Assembly (NCBI RefSeq): GCF_000620085.1
Contig: NZ_KK211065.1
Location: 78,563-142,562, forward strand
Source: Marinobacterium jannaschii DSM 6295
Lineage (GTDB): Bacteria; Pseudomonadota; Gammaproteobacteria; Pseudomonadales; Balneatricaceae
Length of the DNA: 64,000 bases
Direction: 5' to 3'
In this document: positions 30,257-39,757 of the stretch, piece after piece
How positions within the stretch are numbered: position 1 is the stretch's first letter
Layout: every line of letters begins with the position of its first letter
The notes under the pieces: model-generated
The model's database searches: none
The model's input: only the letters and a program-made list of their open reading frames with translations
Told to the model about the DNA's origin: nothing
Program-made: the position numbers and the translations under genes

Positions 30257-30907
30257 CTAACTCAGTGCCTGATGCTCGCTCACCTCAGCATAACCGATCT
30301 GCTCAATCATCTTATCGACCAGGCAGCGCATTGCAGCCGCGCTATCCAGGTCCTCTACCAGGCTGCTCAGCTGAGTCATCGCCATGCCGGCATAGCCACA
30401 GGGATTAATTCGCAGAAACGGCTCCATATCCATATCGATATTCACCGCCAGGCCATGAAAGGAACAGCCGCGACGTACCCGCAATCCAAGCGACGCGATC
30501 TTGGCATCATTAACATAGACACCCGGGGCGTCCGGTTTGGCATAGGCCTCGACACCATACTCCGCCAGCATAGCAACGACCGCCTGCTCCATCCGCGCCA
30601 CCATATGGCGCACCCCCAGCTTGCGTCGACGCAGGTTGACCATCAGATAAACCACCGCCTGACCCGGGCCATGGTAGGTAACCTGGCCACCCCGGTCGAC
30701 CTGAACCAGCGGGATATCGCCGGTTGCCAGCACATGCTCCTCTTTACCCGCCTGCCCCTGGGTGAAGACCGGCTCGTGCTCCAGCAACCAGATCTCGTCG
30801 ACGGTATTCTCGTCCCGGGCGGCATTAAAGGCCTGCATCTTTTCCAGCGTCGGCAGGTAAGGCTGTACACCCAGCGTCCGCAGGATAACCTGTTCAGCAA
30901 TAGCCAT
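30257..30907 (-). CDS. lipB: Octanoyltransferase (lipoate synthesis)
   Basis: Transfers octanoyl from ACP to lipoyl domains, the first step of lipoate synthesis. Signature [17 protein letters not shown], catalytic Lys in [11 protein letters not shown] and catalytic Cys in [10 protein letters not shown] are present. The 216 residues are standard (E. coli 213). Its start overlaps the ybeD stop by one base. lipA, usually adjacent, is not in this window. Confidence 0.96.
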   Translation of the reverse strand: MAIAEQVILRTLGVQPYLPTLEKMQAFNAARDENTVDEIWLLEHEPVFTQGQAGKEEHVLATGDIPLVQVDRGGQVTYHGPGQAVVYLMVNLRRRKLGVRHMVARMEQAVVAMLAEYGVEAYAKPDAPGVYVNDAKIASLGLRVRRGCSFHGLAVNIDMDMEPFLRINPCGYAGMAMTQLSSLVEDLDSAAAMRCLVDKMIEQIGYAEVSEHQALS

Positions 30908-31179
30908 CAGATCACCATCTGTACGCGACCAGAGGCCATCAGGTCTTTATGCAGGGCACGCAGCTGCTCTTCACCGGTGGCGGTAATGCGAAAGCGCACT
31001 GAGCGGAAGTTACCGTTCCGGCTGTCCTGAACAGTCACCGTCTTTAAATCCAGATCCGGTGCATGCACCTGAACGGTTTCAATCACAAAACCTTTAAAAT
31101 CTTCGGCTGCACGCCCTACCACTTTTATCGGGTAGTCCGGGCAGGGAAACTCAATCTTAGGGGCTTCTTTTTCGCTCAT
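30907..31179 (-). CDS. ybeD: YbeD family protein (DUF493)
   Basis: A 90-residue ACT-like alpha/beta protein: [16 protein letters not shown] at the start, then [13 protein letters not shown] and a C-terminal [16 protein letters not shown] matching E. coli YbeD (87 residues). The function is unknown, but the fold resembles regulatory ACT domains. It lies between dat and lipB with a 3-base gap and a 1-base overlap; the ybeD-lipB pairing is conserved widely. Confidence 0.93.
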   Translation of the reverse strand: MSEKEAPKIEFPCPDYPIKVVGRAAEDFKGFVIETVQVHAPDLDLKTVTVQDSRNGNFRSVRFRITATGEEQLRALHKDLMASGRVQMVI

Positions 31180-31182
31180 ATC

Positions 31183-32037
31183 TCACTCCCCGGTCATCAG
31201 GCGACGCTGATAGCCGGCAAACAGTTCAAACATCTGCCGCCAGAGCGGGCCCTTGGCACCGTCCGCAACAGGCTGGTTGTCAACTTCAATAACCGGTACC
31301 ACAGCCCGAGTAGAGCTGGATATCCAGACTTCATCAGCAGAGATCAGGGTCTCGTAGTCGATATCGATCTCCTGGTACTGAATGCCGTTTTCATCGGCCA
31401 GATCCAGTACCAGCTCACGGGTAATGCCCCCTAGAATCTCTGAACTGCGTTTCGGTGTGTAGAGCACACCGTGCTTAACAATAAACAGGTTACTGGAGGT
31501 CCCTTCCGTCAGCAGCTGATCGCGGATCAGCAGCGCTTCATCTGCGCCATGATCACGCGCCTGCTGCAGCACCAGGATGTTGGGCAGCAGCCCGGTCGCC
31601 TTGATATCACAGCGCAGCCAGCGCTGATCGGCGACGACGATCGCCCTGATACCCTGCACCTGATCGGCGCCATCCTGGTAAATATCCCGGATCGGGTTAC
31701 AGCAGGCAAAAACCGTCGGTTCAAGATCGTCACTGTATACCGCGCTGCGTTTACCGGCATTACCGCGACTGACCTGCAGATACACTGAGAGGTTTCCGCC
31801 TCCGTTGCGCAGCACCAGTTCATCCATTATCGCAATCCAGTCGGCCTCCGCATCGATGCGAACGGCGCGCAAACTGTGACTCAGGCGCTGCAGATGTTCC
31901 TCCAGCCGGAAGCCCACACCCCGATAGTAAGGAATCACTTCATAGATGCTGTCACCGAACAGGAAGCCGCGGTCAAAAACAGAGACCCGTGCGTCCTGTG
32001 CAGCAACAAACTGACCATTCAGATAGACAGTATTCAT
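31183..32037 (-). CDS. dat: D-amino acid aminotransferase
   Basis: Fold-type IV PLP aminotransferase that interconverts D-Ala and D-Glu for peptidoglycan. Start MNTVYLNGQFVAAQDARVSVFDRGFLFGDSIYEVIPYY is typical of D-transaminases; the cofactor Lys is in RCDIKATGLLPNIL, and LTEGTSSNLF marks the phosphate-binding loop. 284 residues match Dat (about 283). A branched-chain aminotransferase or 4-amino-4-deoxychorismate lyase is less likely. It lies with dacA and ybeD, so it may serve cell-wall D-amino acid supply. Confidence 0.88.
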   Translation of the reverse strand: MNTVYLNGQFVAAQDARVSVFDRGFLFGDSIYEVIPYYRGVGFRLEEHLQRLSHSLRAVRIDAEADWIAIMDELVLRNGGGNLSVYLQVSRGNAGKRSAVYSDDLEPTVFACCNPIRDIYQDGADQVQGIRAIVVADQRWLRCDIKATGLLPNILVLQQARDHGADEALLIRDQLLTEGTSSNLFIVKHGVLYTPKRSSEILGGITRELVLDLADENGIQYQEIDIDYETLISADEVWISSSTRAVVPVIEVDNQPVADGAKGPLWRQMFELFAGYQRRLMTGE

Positions 32038-32056
32038 AGCTTTAGCTTAGAGGGTA

Positions 32057-32080
32057 GCCCCTGTCTGTCCAGACAGGGGC
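32057..32080 (-). terminator. Strong hairpin between dacA and dat
   Basis: An 11-bp perfect GC-rich inverted repeat (GCCCCTGTCTG and CAGACAGGGGC) with a 2-base centre, 39 bases past the dacA stop and 20 bases upstream of the dat start. There is no T tract, so it may slow rather than stop transcription or stabilise the dacA 3' end. Confidence 0.5.
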
Positions 32081-32118
32081 CGGATTAGGTAGACGGCTGC
32101 GGTATCAGTGAGTGGTTA

Positions 32119-33276
32119 TTAACCGATCAGGGACATAAAGAATAACAGGATCGAATCCCAGATCTGCTTAAGCAAACCGCCCTCTGACACATCGTTCAGC
32201 GCGATCAGCGGCACTTCTGCCACCAGCTCTTCGTTCAGGGTCACTTTGACATTACCAAACTGCTGTCCCTTGCTGACCGGCGCCTTGATCACCCGGTCCA
32301 GATCCAGAACCGCTTTCAGCTGGTCCGCCTGACCACGTGGAATGGTGGCGGATAGAGGCTGTGCCAGACCGACGGCCACCTGATCCATAACGCCGCCCCA
32401 CACCTTAGCGTTGCTCAGGGCTTCGCCGGCATTGTAGAGCTTATGGGTGCGGTAGTAGCGGAACGCATAGGAGAGCAGTTTCTGGCTTTCCTGAGCCCGG
32501 GCTTCTTCGCTGTTAGTGCCCATCACCACAGAGATCACACGCATACCGTCGCGCTTGGCTGAGGATACCAGGCAGTAGCCCGCTTCATCGGTGTGACCGG
32601 TCTTGATGCCATCGACCGTCTTATCGCGCCACAACAGCTTATTGCGGTTAGGCTGACGGATATTGTTATAGGTGAAGTACTTCTCGGAATACACGCTGTA
32701 GTGTTCCGGGAATTCGGTGATAATCGCCAGCGCCAGCTTCGCCAGATCGCGCGCGGAGGAGACGTGTCCCTCAGCCGGCAGGCCGGTCGCGTTGTGGAAA
32801 GTGGTATCGTTCATACCCAGCAGGCGTGCGTGCTGGTTCATCAGGTCAGCAAACGCTGACTCACTGCCGGCGATATGCTCGGCTACCGCCACCGATGCAT
32901 CATTACCCGACTGGATAATAATCCCCTTCATCAGGTCACCCAGTTTGACCTGGGTCCCCTCACGGATAAACATCCGCGAGCCCTGGGTGCGCCAGGCTTT
33001 CTCGCTGACCAGCACCAGGTCATTCTTACTGACATTGCCCTTGCTCAGCTCATACTCAAGGATATAGCTGGTCATCATCTTGGTCAGGCTGGCCGGGGCG
33101 AACTGAGTGGATTCGTTCTTCGCCGCAATCACCTTGCCGGTATCGGCATCGACCAGGATATACGCCTTGGCGGCAATCGTCGGCGGGGCAGGAATCAGTG
33201 CCGCTGCCTGAGATTGCAGGGAGAACAGCGTCACGACAAATAGTAAAATGGATTTCCAAGCTGCTTTAAACATCAT
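32119..33276 (-). CDS. dacA: D-alanyl-D-alanine carboxypeptidase (PBP5/6 type)
   Basis: Periplasmic, inner-membrane-associated DD-carboxypeptidase trimming pentapeptides. A signal peptide (about residues 1-27) precedes the penicillin-binding motifs SLTKM (SxxK), SGND (SxN) and KTGHT (KTG). The C-terminal beta domain and amphipathic anchor (ending LLKQIWDSILLFFMSLIG) are visible. ATG at 33276 is used; a GTG one codon earlier is possible. 385 residues fit PBP5/6. It follows rlpA in the conserved envelope cluster. Confidence 0.95.
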   Translation of the reverse strand: MMFKAAWKSILLFVVTLFSLQSQAAALIPAPPTIAAKAYILVDADTGKVIAAKNESTQFAPASLTKMMTSYILEYELSKGNVSKNDLVLVSEKAWRTQGSRMFIREGTQVKLGDLMKGIIIQSGNDASVAVAEHIAGSESAFADLMNQHARLLGMNDTTFHNATGLPAEGHVSSARDLAKLALAIITEFPEHYSVYSEKYFTYNNIRQPNRNKLLWRDKTVDGIKTGHTDEAGYCLVSSAKRDGMRVISVVMGTNSEEARAQESQKLLSYAFRYYRTHKLYNAGEALSNAKVWGGVMDQVAVGLAQPLSATIPRGQADQLKAVLDLDRVIKAPVSKGQQFGNVKVTLNEELVAEVPLIALNDVSEGGLLKQIWDSILLFFMSLIG

Positions 33277-33347
33277 CACTCAGTTATATATTCAGTTGTA
33301 AACAAAACCGGCGTTTGACTGGCCAAAGGCCAACTCTACTTAACCCC

Positions 33348-34166
33348 TCAGTGTAAGTCCACTAACCGGGCTTCAGGGAAGCCGGCAGCGCCCAGACGCG
33401 ACTGCATCCGCCGCACCTGCTGATCACTGGCCAGTGGTCCGAGTTGCACCCGATGTAGTTTCTGACTGCCTCTCAGTACCGGCCGGATCACCACAGAAAG
33501 CCCTTCCGCGACGCCCTGCAGTTTTTCCTGTACCTGCTCCGCTGAGCGGCGCGAAGCGTACGCTCCCACCTGCAGGTACTGCCCGCTGACATCCCTGACC
33601 GGCACTTCAGCTGCCGCCAGTACCTGACTGGTTTTTTGCCAACTTCGCGGATCGATCGCCTCAACCTTGACCCTGGCAGTACCGGCTCCCAGCATACCCA
33701 GCTTGGAAGCCGCGGCGTAGGACAGATCGATAATCCGGCCGGGATGGAAAGGTCCGCGATCATTGACCCGCACCACCACCTGCCGGCCATTGCCCTGATT
33801 GGTCACCCGCACATAGGTCGGCAACGGCAGGGTTTTATGCGCCGCAGTCATTTTGTACATATCATAAACCTCGCCATTGGAGGTTTTATGACCGTGAAAC
33901 TTCTTGCCGTACCAGGAGGCATGTCCCTGCTCCTGATAACCACTGGCGCTGGCCTTCACATAGTAGGTCTTGCCCAGCACATGGTAGGAGGCCGGGTTGC
34001 CGCCACGGCTTTTCGGCTCAACCCGGGGTACCGCATCCTTCACATGGGATACATCCACCGGCTGATCCGGGCCATAGTCATTCTCTACGCTGTAGCGCCC
34101 GTTACCACCCTTACTTGAGCAGCCGGCAAGCCAGATTAAAGTCAGTACAACAACGATTGCTCTCAT
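33348..34166 (-). CDS. rlpA: RlpA septal-ring lytic transglycosylase lipoprotein
   Basis: Outer-membrane lipoprotein that cleaves stem-less glycan at division sites. The lipobox LAGC has Cys16. The double-psi beta-barrel domain contains GHASWYGKKFHGHKTSNGE and VRVNDRGPFHPGRIIDLS, where the catalytic Glu/Asp/His lie. A C-terminal SPOR domain (about 195-272, ending with LGAAGFPEARLV) targets denuded peptidoglycan at the septum. Its start overlaps the mltB stop by 4 bases. Length is typical for the Pseudomonas form. Confidence 0.95.
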   Translation of the reverse strand: MRAIVVVLTLIWLAGCSSKGGNGRYSVENDYGPDQPVDVSHVKDAVPRVEPKSRGGNPASYHVLGKTYYVKASASGYQEQGHASWYGKKFHGHKTSNGEVYDMYKMTAAHKTLPLPTYVRVTNQGNGRQVVVRVNDRGPFHPGRIIDLSYAAASKLGMLGAGTARVKVEAIDPRSWQKTSQVLAAAEVPVRDVSGQYLQVGAYASRRSAEQVQEKLQGVAEGLSVVIRPVLRGSQKLHRVQLGPLASDQQVRRMQSRLGAAGFPEARLVDLH

Positions 34167-35182
34167 GGACGTCTCGAATCGTAGGCAGCCCGTATCTCCC
34201 TGCTCAGCTGATGCACAGCCATCGCGTATAACCTGCTGCGGTTATAACGGGTAATTACATAGAAATTATTTAATCCCAGCAGAAACTGCTGTTCTTCGCC
34301 GGATTTCAGCCGGATCAGTGTCGCCTTCTGGTCTGGCGCAAATTCCTCGGCAGGCAGTACGCCCTTCTCCGCCCACTGCTGCAGGGTCAGTTCCGGCTTC
34401 AGTCCGGCATTAATCAGCGCCTTATCCACCGGCTGCTGCAATAACGCGGCAGACACAACCGCTTCACCGGTTTTCCAGCCATGGCTGGCAAAATAGTTTG
34501 CCACGCTGCCAATCGCATCGGTGGTGTTGCCAAGCAGGTCGCGCTGGCCGTCAGCATCAAAATCAACGGCGAAGTTCTTATAGCTGGAAGGGATAAACTG
34601 GCCATAGCCCATCGCACCGGCATAGGAGCCTTTCACCGCCAGCATATCCAGCTGCTCATCCCGGGCCAGTATAAAATACTGTTTCAGCTGCTCGCGGAAG
34701 AACTCGGCACGGCGCGGATAATCGAATCCCAGGGTCGCCAGGGCATCCAGCACCCGATAATTCCCCATAATACGGCCAAAGTGGGTTTCCACGCCGATGA
34801 TCGCGACAATCACCTCAGCCGGTACGCCGTAGGTTTTCTCGGCCCGGGCCAGGGTTTCAGCATTCTGCTGCCAGAACAGCGCGCCCCGCTCTATCCGTTT
34901 CGGTTGCAGGAAGATCTTACTGTAGCCGCCCCAGTCCAGGCGTTTTTCCGCCGGACGCGACATCGCCCTGAGGATACTTTCCTGACGCTTCGCACGGGCC
35001 AGGGTGTCCTTCACCTGGGCAGCCTCGAAGCCCTCGGCCACCAGTTCATCTATAAGCCCCTGGGCCGAAGGATGGGCTGAGTATCCCTTGTCATGACTGT
35101 CCATTGCAGCGCAGCTGCTCTGAACCACCACGGCGCTACTCAGCGCCAGTAACGATAAAATCTTTCTGAATATTGGTCTCAT
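34163..35182 (-). CDS. mltB: Lytic murein transglycosylase B
   Basis: SLT-fold lytic transglycosylase with a signal peptide carrying a possible lipobox (VQSSCAAM, Cys at about 24). The catalytic Glu is in AIIGVETHFGRIMGNYRVLDALATLGFDY-type sequence (GVETHFG), and the GAMGYGQFIPSSYKNFAVDFDADG segment confirms the MltB/Slt35 group. 339 residues. It sits between rodA (19-base gap) and rlpA, as in Pseudomonas. It probably helps open the wall during elongation. Confidence 0.94.
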   Translation of the reverse strand: MRPIFRKILSLLALSSAVVVQSSCAAMDSHDKGYSAHPSAQGLIDELVAEGFEAAQVKDTLARAKRQESILRAMSRPAEKRLDWGGYSKIFLQPKRIERGALFWQQNAETLARAEKTYGVPAEVIVAIIGVETHFGRIMGNYRVLDALATLGFDYPRRAEFFREQLKQYFILARDEQLDMLAVKGSYAGAMGYGQFIPSSYKNFAVDFDADGQRDLLGNTTDAIGSVANYFASHGWKTGEAVVSAALLQQPVDKALINAGLKPELTLQQWAEKGVLPAEEFAPDQKATLIRLKSGEEQQFLLGLNNFYVITRYNRSRLYAMAVHQLSREIRAAYDSRRP

Positions 35183-35201
35183 GCCGCTTCCATCCCTATA
35201 A

Positions 35202-36344
35202 CTAGCGCAACAACATGGCTCTGTGACTACGGACCGACATTAAAATTCCAAACCCGGCCATCAGTGTGACGATTGAGGTACCGCCGTAGCTCACCATCGG
35301 TAAAGGCACCCCGACCACCGGCAACAGCCCGCTGACCATCCCCATGTTGACCAACACATAAACAAAAAAGGTCAGTATCACACTGCCGGCCAGCAGACGG
35401 CCGAAGCCATCCTGCGCCTGTGCGGCAATCAGCAGGCCTCTGGCGATAATACAGAGATAGAGCAACAACAGTAAGACAACACCGGTCAGTCCCAGCTCTT
35501 CGGCGATCACGGCAATAATAAAATCGGTATGGGATTCCGGCAGGAAGTCGAGCTGGGACTGGGTACCGTCCAGCCAGCCTTTACCGGTCACACCGCCGGA
35601 ACCGATAGCAATCTTCGACTGAATGATGTTCCAGCCGGATCCCAGCGGGTCGCTTTCCGGATCGAGGAAGGTCAGCACACGCTGTTTCTGATAGTCCTTC
35701 ATCACCGCCCAGAGACCTGGCAGTGCAGCCCCTGCGACCGCCAGGGCACCGAAGATATAGCGCCAGCGGATACCGGAAAACAGCAGGACAAAGATCCCCG
35801 AAGCGGCGATCAGCAAGCTGGTGCCCAGGTCCGGCTGTTTCATGATCATGACGGTCGGGATGGCCACCATCAGCAGGGAGATAAGGGTGTGCTTCAGGGA
35901 TGGCGGTAACGGCCGGCTGGCCAGGTACCAGGCGATGGTCATCGGCAGCACCAGCTTCATAATCTCCGAAGGCTGGAAGCGGAAGCCCGGCAAGGCAATC
36001 CAGCGCTGTGCGCCCTTGGCGCCAACACCAAACAGTAATACCGCCAGCAGCAGAGCCAGACCGATTCCGTAGAGCCAGGGAGCCCAGCGCGCCAGGAAAC
36101 GCGGGCTCAGCTGAGCCAGCACTACCAGTACAAAGAAGCCCGCCCCCATACGGATCGCCTGGCGGCTGACGTAGCCCATATCCTGCCCGGAAGCACTGTA
36201 CAGAATCACCAGCCCGAAGCCGCACAGCAGTGCCAGCATCAGCAGCAACCAGATATCAAGATGGGTATGGCTCCACCAGCTGCTGCGACGTCGCAGCGAA
36301 TCGTGGGCCTCCGGCATATGGCGGCGAAACTCTCCGACACTCAT
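35202..36344 (-). CDS. rodA: Rod-shape glycosyltransferase RodA
   Basis: SEDS-family polymerase with about ten membrane segments, working with PBP2 to make lateral wall glycan. Typical motifs are SASGQDMGYVSRQ, WNIIQSKIAIGSGGVTGKGWLDGTQSQL-type loop (with conserved Asp) and PLPMVSYGGTSIV. 380 residues. The start shares ATGA with the mrdA stop, so the two are coupled translationally, ensuring stoichiometric enzyme. RodA-type rather than FtsW is supported by the mrdA partner. Confidence 0.95.
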   Translation of the reverse strand: MSVGEFRRHMPEAHDSLRRRSSWWSHTHLDIWLLLMLALLCGFGLVILYSASGQDMGYVSRQAIRMGAGFFVLVVLAQLSPRFLARWAPWLYGIGLALLLAVLLFGVGAKGAQRWIALPGFRFQPSEIMKLVLPMTIAWYLASRPLPPSLKHTLISLLMVAIPTVMIMKQPDLGTSLLIAASGIFVLLFSGIRWRYIFGALAVAGAALPGLWAVMKDYQKQRVLTFLDPESDPLGSGWNIIQSKIAIGSGGVTGKGWLDGTQSQLDFLPESHTDFIIAVIAEELGLTGVVLLLLLYLCIIARGLLIAAQAQDGFGRLLAGSVILTFFVYVLVNMGMVSGLLPVVGVPLPMVSYGGTSIVTLMAGFGILMSVRSHRAMLLR

Positions 36345-38260
36345 TGCAGCGCAATCTCCAGGTCTTCATAAATGGCCCGGTCAGCCGTGGTCGGATCCAG
36401 GCCCAGCAGGTAGGCATCCATCACCTGACGCGCGACCGGGGCGGCCGTACTTGAACCGCCGCCGCCATTCTCCACTATCACCGCCAGGGCGATCTTGGGA
36501 TCGTCGATCGGTGCAAAGGCGACAAACAGCGCATGGTCGCGATGCCGCTCTTCCAGCGCCTCGGCGTCATACTTTTCATCCTGCTTGATCCCCACTACCT
36601 GAGCGGTACCGGTCTTACCGGCGATCCGGTACTGTGCTCCCTGGGCCGACTTCCGCGCCGTTCCTCGCGGGCCGTGCATTACGCTGGCCATGCCATCGAT
36701 AATGTGGTCCCAGTAGGCCGGGTTATTCACCTCGATGTCGGCAGGCAGCGGACGCGCTTCACTGATATCCGGCGGTATCAGTACCGGCTCTCCATTGGCA
36801 TCGACAGAACGGATTCCCTTCAGCATGGTCGGCCGCACCCATTTACCGCGGTTAGCAATCACTGCGGTTGCCGTCGCCAGCTGCAGCGGCGTGGCCACCA
36901 GGAAGCCCTGTCCAATACTCAGGTTGATTGAGTCGCCCGGATACCAGGGGCGTTTACGCGTGGCTTTCTTCCACTGACGAGACGGCAGTATGGCGGGCAG
37001 AGCCTCCGGCAGATCGAGACTGGTCACCTGGCCAAAGCCAAAGCGGCCAAGGTAGTCAGACATGGGATCGATCCCCATCTTATGCCCCACACTGTAGAAC
37101 CAGGTGTCACAGGACTGGGCCAGGGCCAGGTCGAGATTCACTTTGCCATGTCCATAGCGCTTCCAGTCACGGTAGCGTCGTCCGCCCCTTGTCAGGGTAT
37201 AGAACCCGGGATCATGGACGGTATAGGCAGGAGAGACAGTGCCACTGTCCATCGCCGCCAGGGCGATAATCGGCTTCACCGTGGAGGCCGGCGGATATCG
37301 TCCGCGCAGCGCACGGTTAAATAACGGCAGGTCTTCCGATTCACGCAACGCGGCGTAATCGGTATTGGAGATACCGGTTACAAACAGGTTTGGATCGTAA
37401 CCCGGTGTCGACACCAGTGCCTTAATACCACCGGTTTTAGGATCGATAGCCACCACCGAGGCACGGCGCCCTTCCACCAGTTTCTCCGTAATCCGCTGTA
37501 AGCGCATATCCAGATGCAGTTCGAGATCCTGCCCCGGCACCGGCGGCGAGCTTTCCAGCACCTTCATCACCCGGCCACGGGCATTGGTCTCTACCTGCTG
37601 AAAGCCGACACTGCCATGCAGCATCTCTTCATAGTATTTTTCGATCCCCAGCTTGCCGATATAGTGGGTATCGGCATAGTTGGTGGCATCCACTTTCTGT
37701 AACTCGCGCTGGTTTATCCGCCCCACATAGCCCAGGGCATGCACCAGCGATTTACCGTAGGGGTAGTAGCGAATCAGATCTGCTTCGACCTGCACCCCCG
37801 GAAGGCGGTGGTAGTTGACGAAGATACGGGCAATTTCCTCCTGGGTCAGGCGGAACTTGACCGGCACCGTTTCAAAGGGGCGGCGACGCTGGCGCAGGCG
37901 TTTGCGGAATCGCTCGACCTGCCGGTCACTGATATCGATAATTTCCCGCAGTTTAAGCAGGGTACCGTCCAGATCCCTCATCTGCTCCTTGAGCACGGTG
38001 ACACTGTAGCTGGGCCGGTTATCGGCCAGCAGAACGCCGTTGGCGTCATAGATCAGTCCCCGGGTCGGGGCTACCGGCTGCAGCTGCACTCGGTTCTTGT
38101 CCGACAAGGAGGCATACTTACTATGCTCCGTCACCTGCAGGTAGTAATAGCGCCCGATCAGTCCCCCCATCAGCATGATCACAAGCACAAATGCGATCAC
38201 AGCGCGGATACTGAAAGTGCGGCTCTCCTGAGAATGATCCTTTAGACGTTCGGCGGCCAT
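36341..38260 (-). CDS. mrdA: Penicillin-binding protein 2
   Basis: Monofunctional class B transpeptidase of the elongasome. A single N-terminal membrane anchor (about 20-40) is followed by a pedestal domain and transpeptidase domain with SxxK (PPASTVKPI), SxN-type (AQSCDTWF) and KTG (AGKTGTAQV). The 639 residues match E. coli PBP2 (633). It follows rlmH by 10 bases. Together with RodA, RlmH and RsfS the order is conserved across gammaproteobacteria. Confidence 0.96.
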   Translation of the reverse strand: MAAERLKDHSQESRTFSIRAVIAFVLVIMLMGGLIGRYYYLQVTEHSKYASLSDKNRVQLQPVAPTRGLIYDANGVLLADNRPSYSVTVLKEQMRDLDGTLLKLREIIDISDRQVERFRKRLRQRRRPFETVPVKFRLTQEEIARIFVNYHRLPGVQVEADLIRYYPYGKSLVHALGYVGRINQRELQKVDATNYADTHYIGKLGIEKYYEEMLHGSVGFQQVETNARGRVMKVLESSPPVPGQDLELHLDMRLQRITEKLVEGRRASVVAIDPKTGGIKALVSTPGYDPNLFVTGISNTDYAALRESEDLPLFNRALRGRYPPASTVKPIIALAAMDSGTVSPAYTVHDPGFYTLTRGGRRYRDWKRYGHGKVNLDLALAQSCDTWFYSVGHKMGIDPMSDYLGRFGFGQVTSLDLPEALPAILPSRQWKKATRKRPWYPGDSINLSIGQGFLVATPLQLATATAVIANRGKWVRPTMLKGIRSVDANGEPVLIPPDISEARPLPADIEVNNPAYWDHIIDGMASVMHGPRGTARKSAQGAQYRIAGKTGTAQVVGIKQDEKYDAEALEERHRDHALFVAFAPIDDPKIALAVIVENGGGGSSTAAPVARQVMDAYLLGLDPTTADRAIYEDLEIALQ

Positions 38261-38269
38261 TGCGGGTCC

Positions 38270-38737
38270 CTATTTATGGTAGGGATGCCCCTGGATCACC
38301 GTCCAGGCGCGATAGAGCTGTTCGGCGAGCAAAACCCGCACCAGCGGATGGGGCAGGGTCAGCGCTGACAGCGACCATTTCTGGTCAGCCGCCGCGACAC
38401 AGCGGGCATCCAGGCCATCAGGCCCGCCCACCAGCAGAGAGATATTGCGGCCATCCATACGCCAGGCTTCCACCTGATCGGCCAGCTGCCCGGTGGACCA
38501 GCTTTTGCCGCCCACCTCCAGCGCAATCACCTTATCTCCCTTAGGGATCGCGGCCAGCATCTGGTCCCCTTCCTGCTTCTTGGCCCGGGCGGGATCGCTG
38601 CTTTTACCCCGGTGTCCCAGCGGCAGCTCGATCAGCTCCAGCTGGAAATCGGATGGCAATCGCCTGGCATACTCGTTGTAGCCATCGGTCACCCAGCCTG
38701 GCATCTTGCCACCAATAGCGATCAGGCGTACCCGCAT
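38270..38737 (-). CDS. rlmH: 23S rRNA pseudouridine-1915 N3-methyltransferase
   Basis: SPOUT methyltransferase forming m3-pseudouridine at 1915. Start [19 protein letters not shown] knot [10 protein letters not shown] and [26 protein letters not shown] are characteristic; 155 residues equal E. coli. It is 3 bases from rsfS and 10 from mrdA in one transcription unit. Confidence 0.97.
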   Translation of the reverse strand: MRVRLIAIGGKMPGWVTDGYNEYARRLPSDFQLELIELPLGHRGKSSDPARAKKQEGDQMLAAIPKGDKVIALEVGGKSWSTGQLADQVEAWRMDGRNISLLVGGPDGLDARCVAAADQKWSLSALTLPHPLVRVLLAEQLYRAWTVIQGHPYHK

Positions 38738-38740
38738 CAG

Positions 38741-39085
38741 TTACTTGCCCTGTGCTGTGTCAGCATCGAAGCGCCACAGGCGCTCCAGGTCGTAGAAGCT
38801 GCGGGCATCCGGCATCATCACATGGACAACCACAGCGCCCAGATCCACCAGTACCCAGTCGCCAACGTCCTGGCCTTCGCTGCCCAGCGGCTGCATGCCA
38901 TTGTGCTTGGATTTCTCGATCACTTCGTCAGCGATAGACATCACATGACGCCGGGAAGTACCGCTGGCGATGATCATGACATCGGTCACGCTGGACTTTC
39001 CTTCCACGTCGAGTTCTACAACATCCTTCGCTTTCATATCTTCCAGTGCGGTGTGCACCAGAGTAATTATCTGTTCAGTCTGCAT
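38741..39085 (-). CDS. rsfS: Ribosomal silencing factor RsfS
   Basis: Binds uL14 to prevent 30S and 50S joining in starvation. The conserved [19 protein letters not shown] region, [18 protein letters not shown] and [15 protein letters not shown] segments are present. 114 residues (E. coli 105). It is located between nadD (10 bases) and rlmH (3 bases). Confidence 0.96.
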   Translation of the reverse strand: MQTEQIITLVHTALEDMKAKDVVELDVEGKSSVTDVMIIASGTSRRHVMSIADEVIEKSKHNGMQPLGSEGQDVGDWVLVDLGAVVVHVMMPDARSFYDLERLWRFDADTAQGK

Positions 39086-39095
39086 TCTGCTCGTT

Positions 39096-39755
39096 TCAGT
39101 TGGATTGATAACCGTATAAACGGTGAAGCCGGATATAGTGCCAGACCGGATCAGGTAGCAGGTAACGTGGCGATTCGCCGCGTGCCACCTGTTTCCTGAC
39201 CTGAGTGGCAGAGATACCCAGAGGGGTTAGTTCATGTATCAGCACCTGGCCGCAGGGGCGGTCCAGCAGCTGATCCTTTGTTTCTGCCCGGTGCCGGGCG
39301 GTAAATTCAGCCATCTCCGCATTGGGCTCAAACTGATACCCCGGACGGGAGACAACAATAATGTGTGCCAGTTCCGGTATCTGTTGCCACTGATGCCAGC
39401 GATGCAGGCCCAGATAGGCATCCATCCCCATAATCATACACAGCGGCAGATCGTCTCCCAGCCGCTGACGCAGAGACTGCAGGGTCAGCACGCTGTAGGA
39501 GGGCTGTCGTGATGCAATCTCGCAATCATCTGCGGCCAGAGAGGGTTCATCCTGCACTGCGGCCTGCACCATCGCCAACCGCTGTTCAGAAGTGCAACCC
39601 GGCTCATCGCGGTGTACCGGCATTTTCGAGGGAATCAGGCAAACCCGATCCACTCCCAGCCACTGCTGGATCTCCAGCGCGGTTCTCAGATGGCCATTAT
39701 GGACAGGATCAAAAGTCCCGCCCATAAAGGCGAATGCCTGTTGAGTCATCGACAT
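39096..39755 (-). CDS. nadD: Nicotinate-nucleotide adenylyltransferase
   Basis: Adenylates nicotinate mononucleotide in NAD synthesis. The nucleotidyltransferase motif [15 protein letters not shown] is at the N-terminus and [28 protein letters not shown] at the C-terminus (ISxTxxR). 219 residues. A second ATG at 39749 is possible. proA ends 2 bases before its start, the same proA-nadD order as in pseudomonads. Confidence 0.95.
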   Translation of the reverse strand: MSMTQQAFAFMGGTFDPVHNGHLRTALEIQQWLGVDRVCLIPSKMPVHRDEPGCTSEQRLAMVQAAVQDEPSLAADDCEIASRQPSYSVLTLQSLRQRLGDDLPLCMIMGMDAYLGLHRWHQWQQIPELAHIIVVSRPGYQFEPNAEMAEFTARHRAETKDQLLDRPCGQVLIHELTPLGISATQVRKQVARGESPRYLLPDPVWHYIRLHRLYGYQSN

Positions 39756-39757
39756 CC

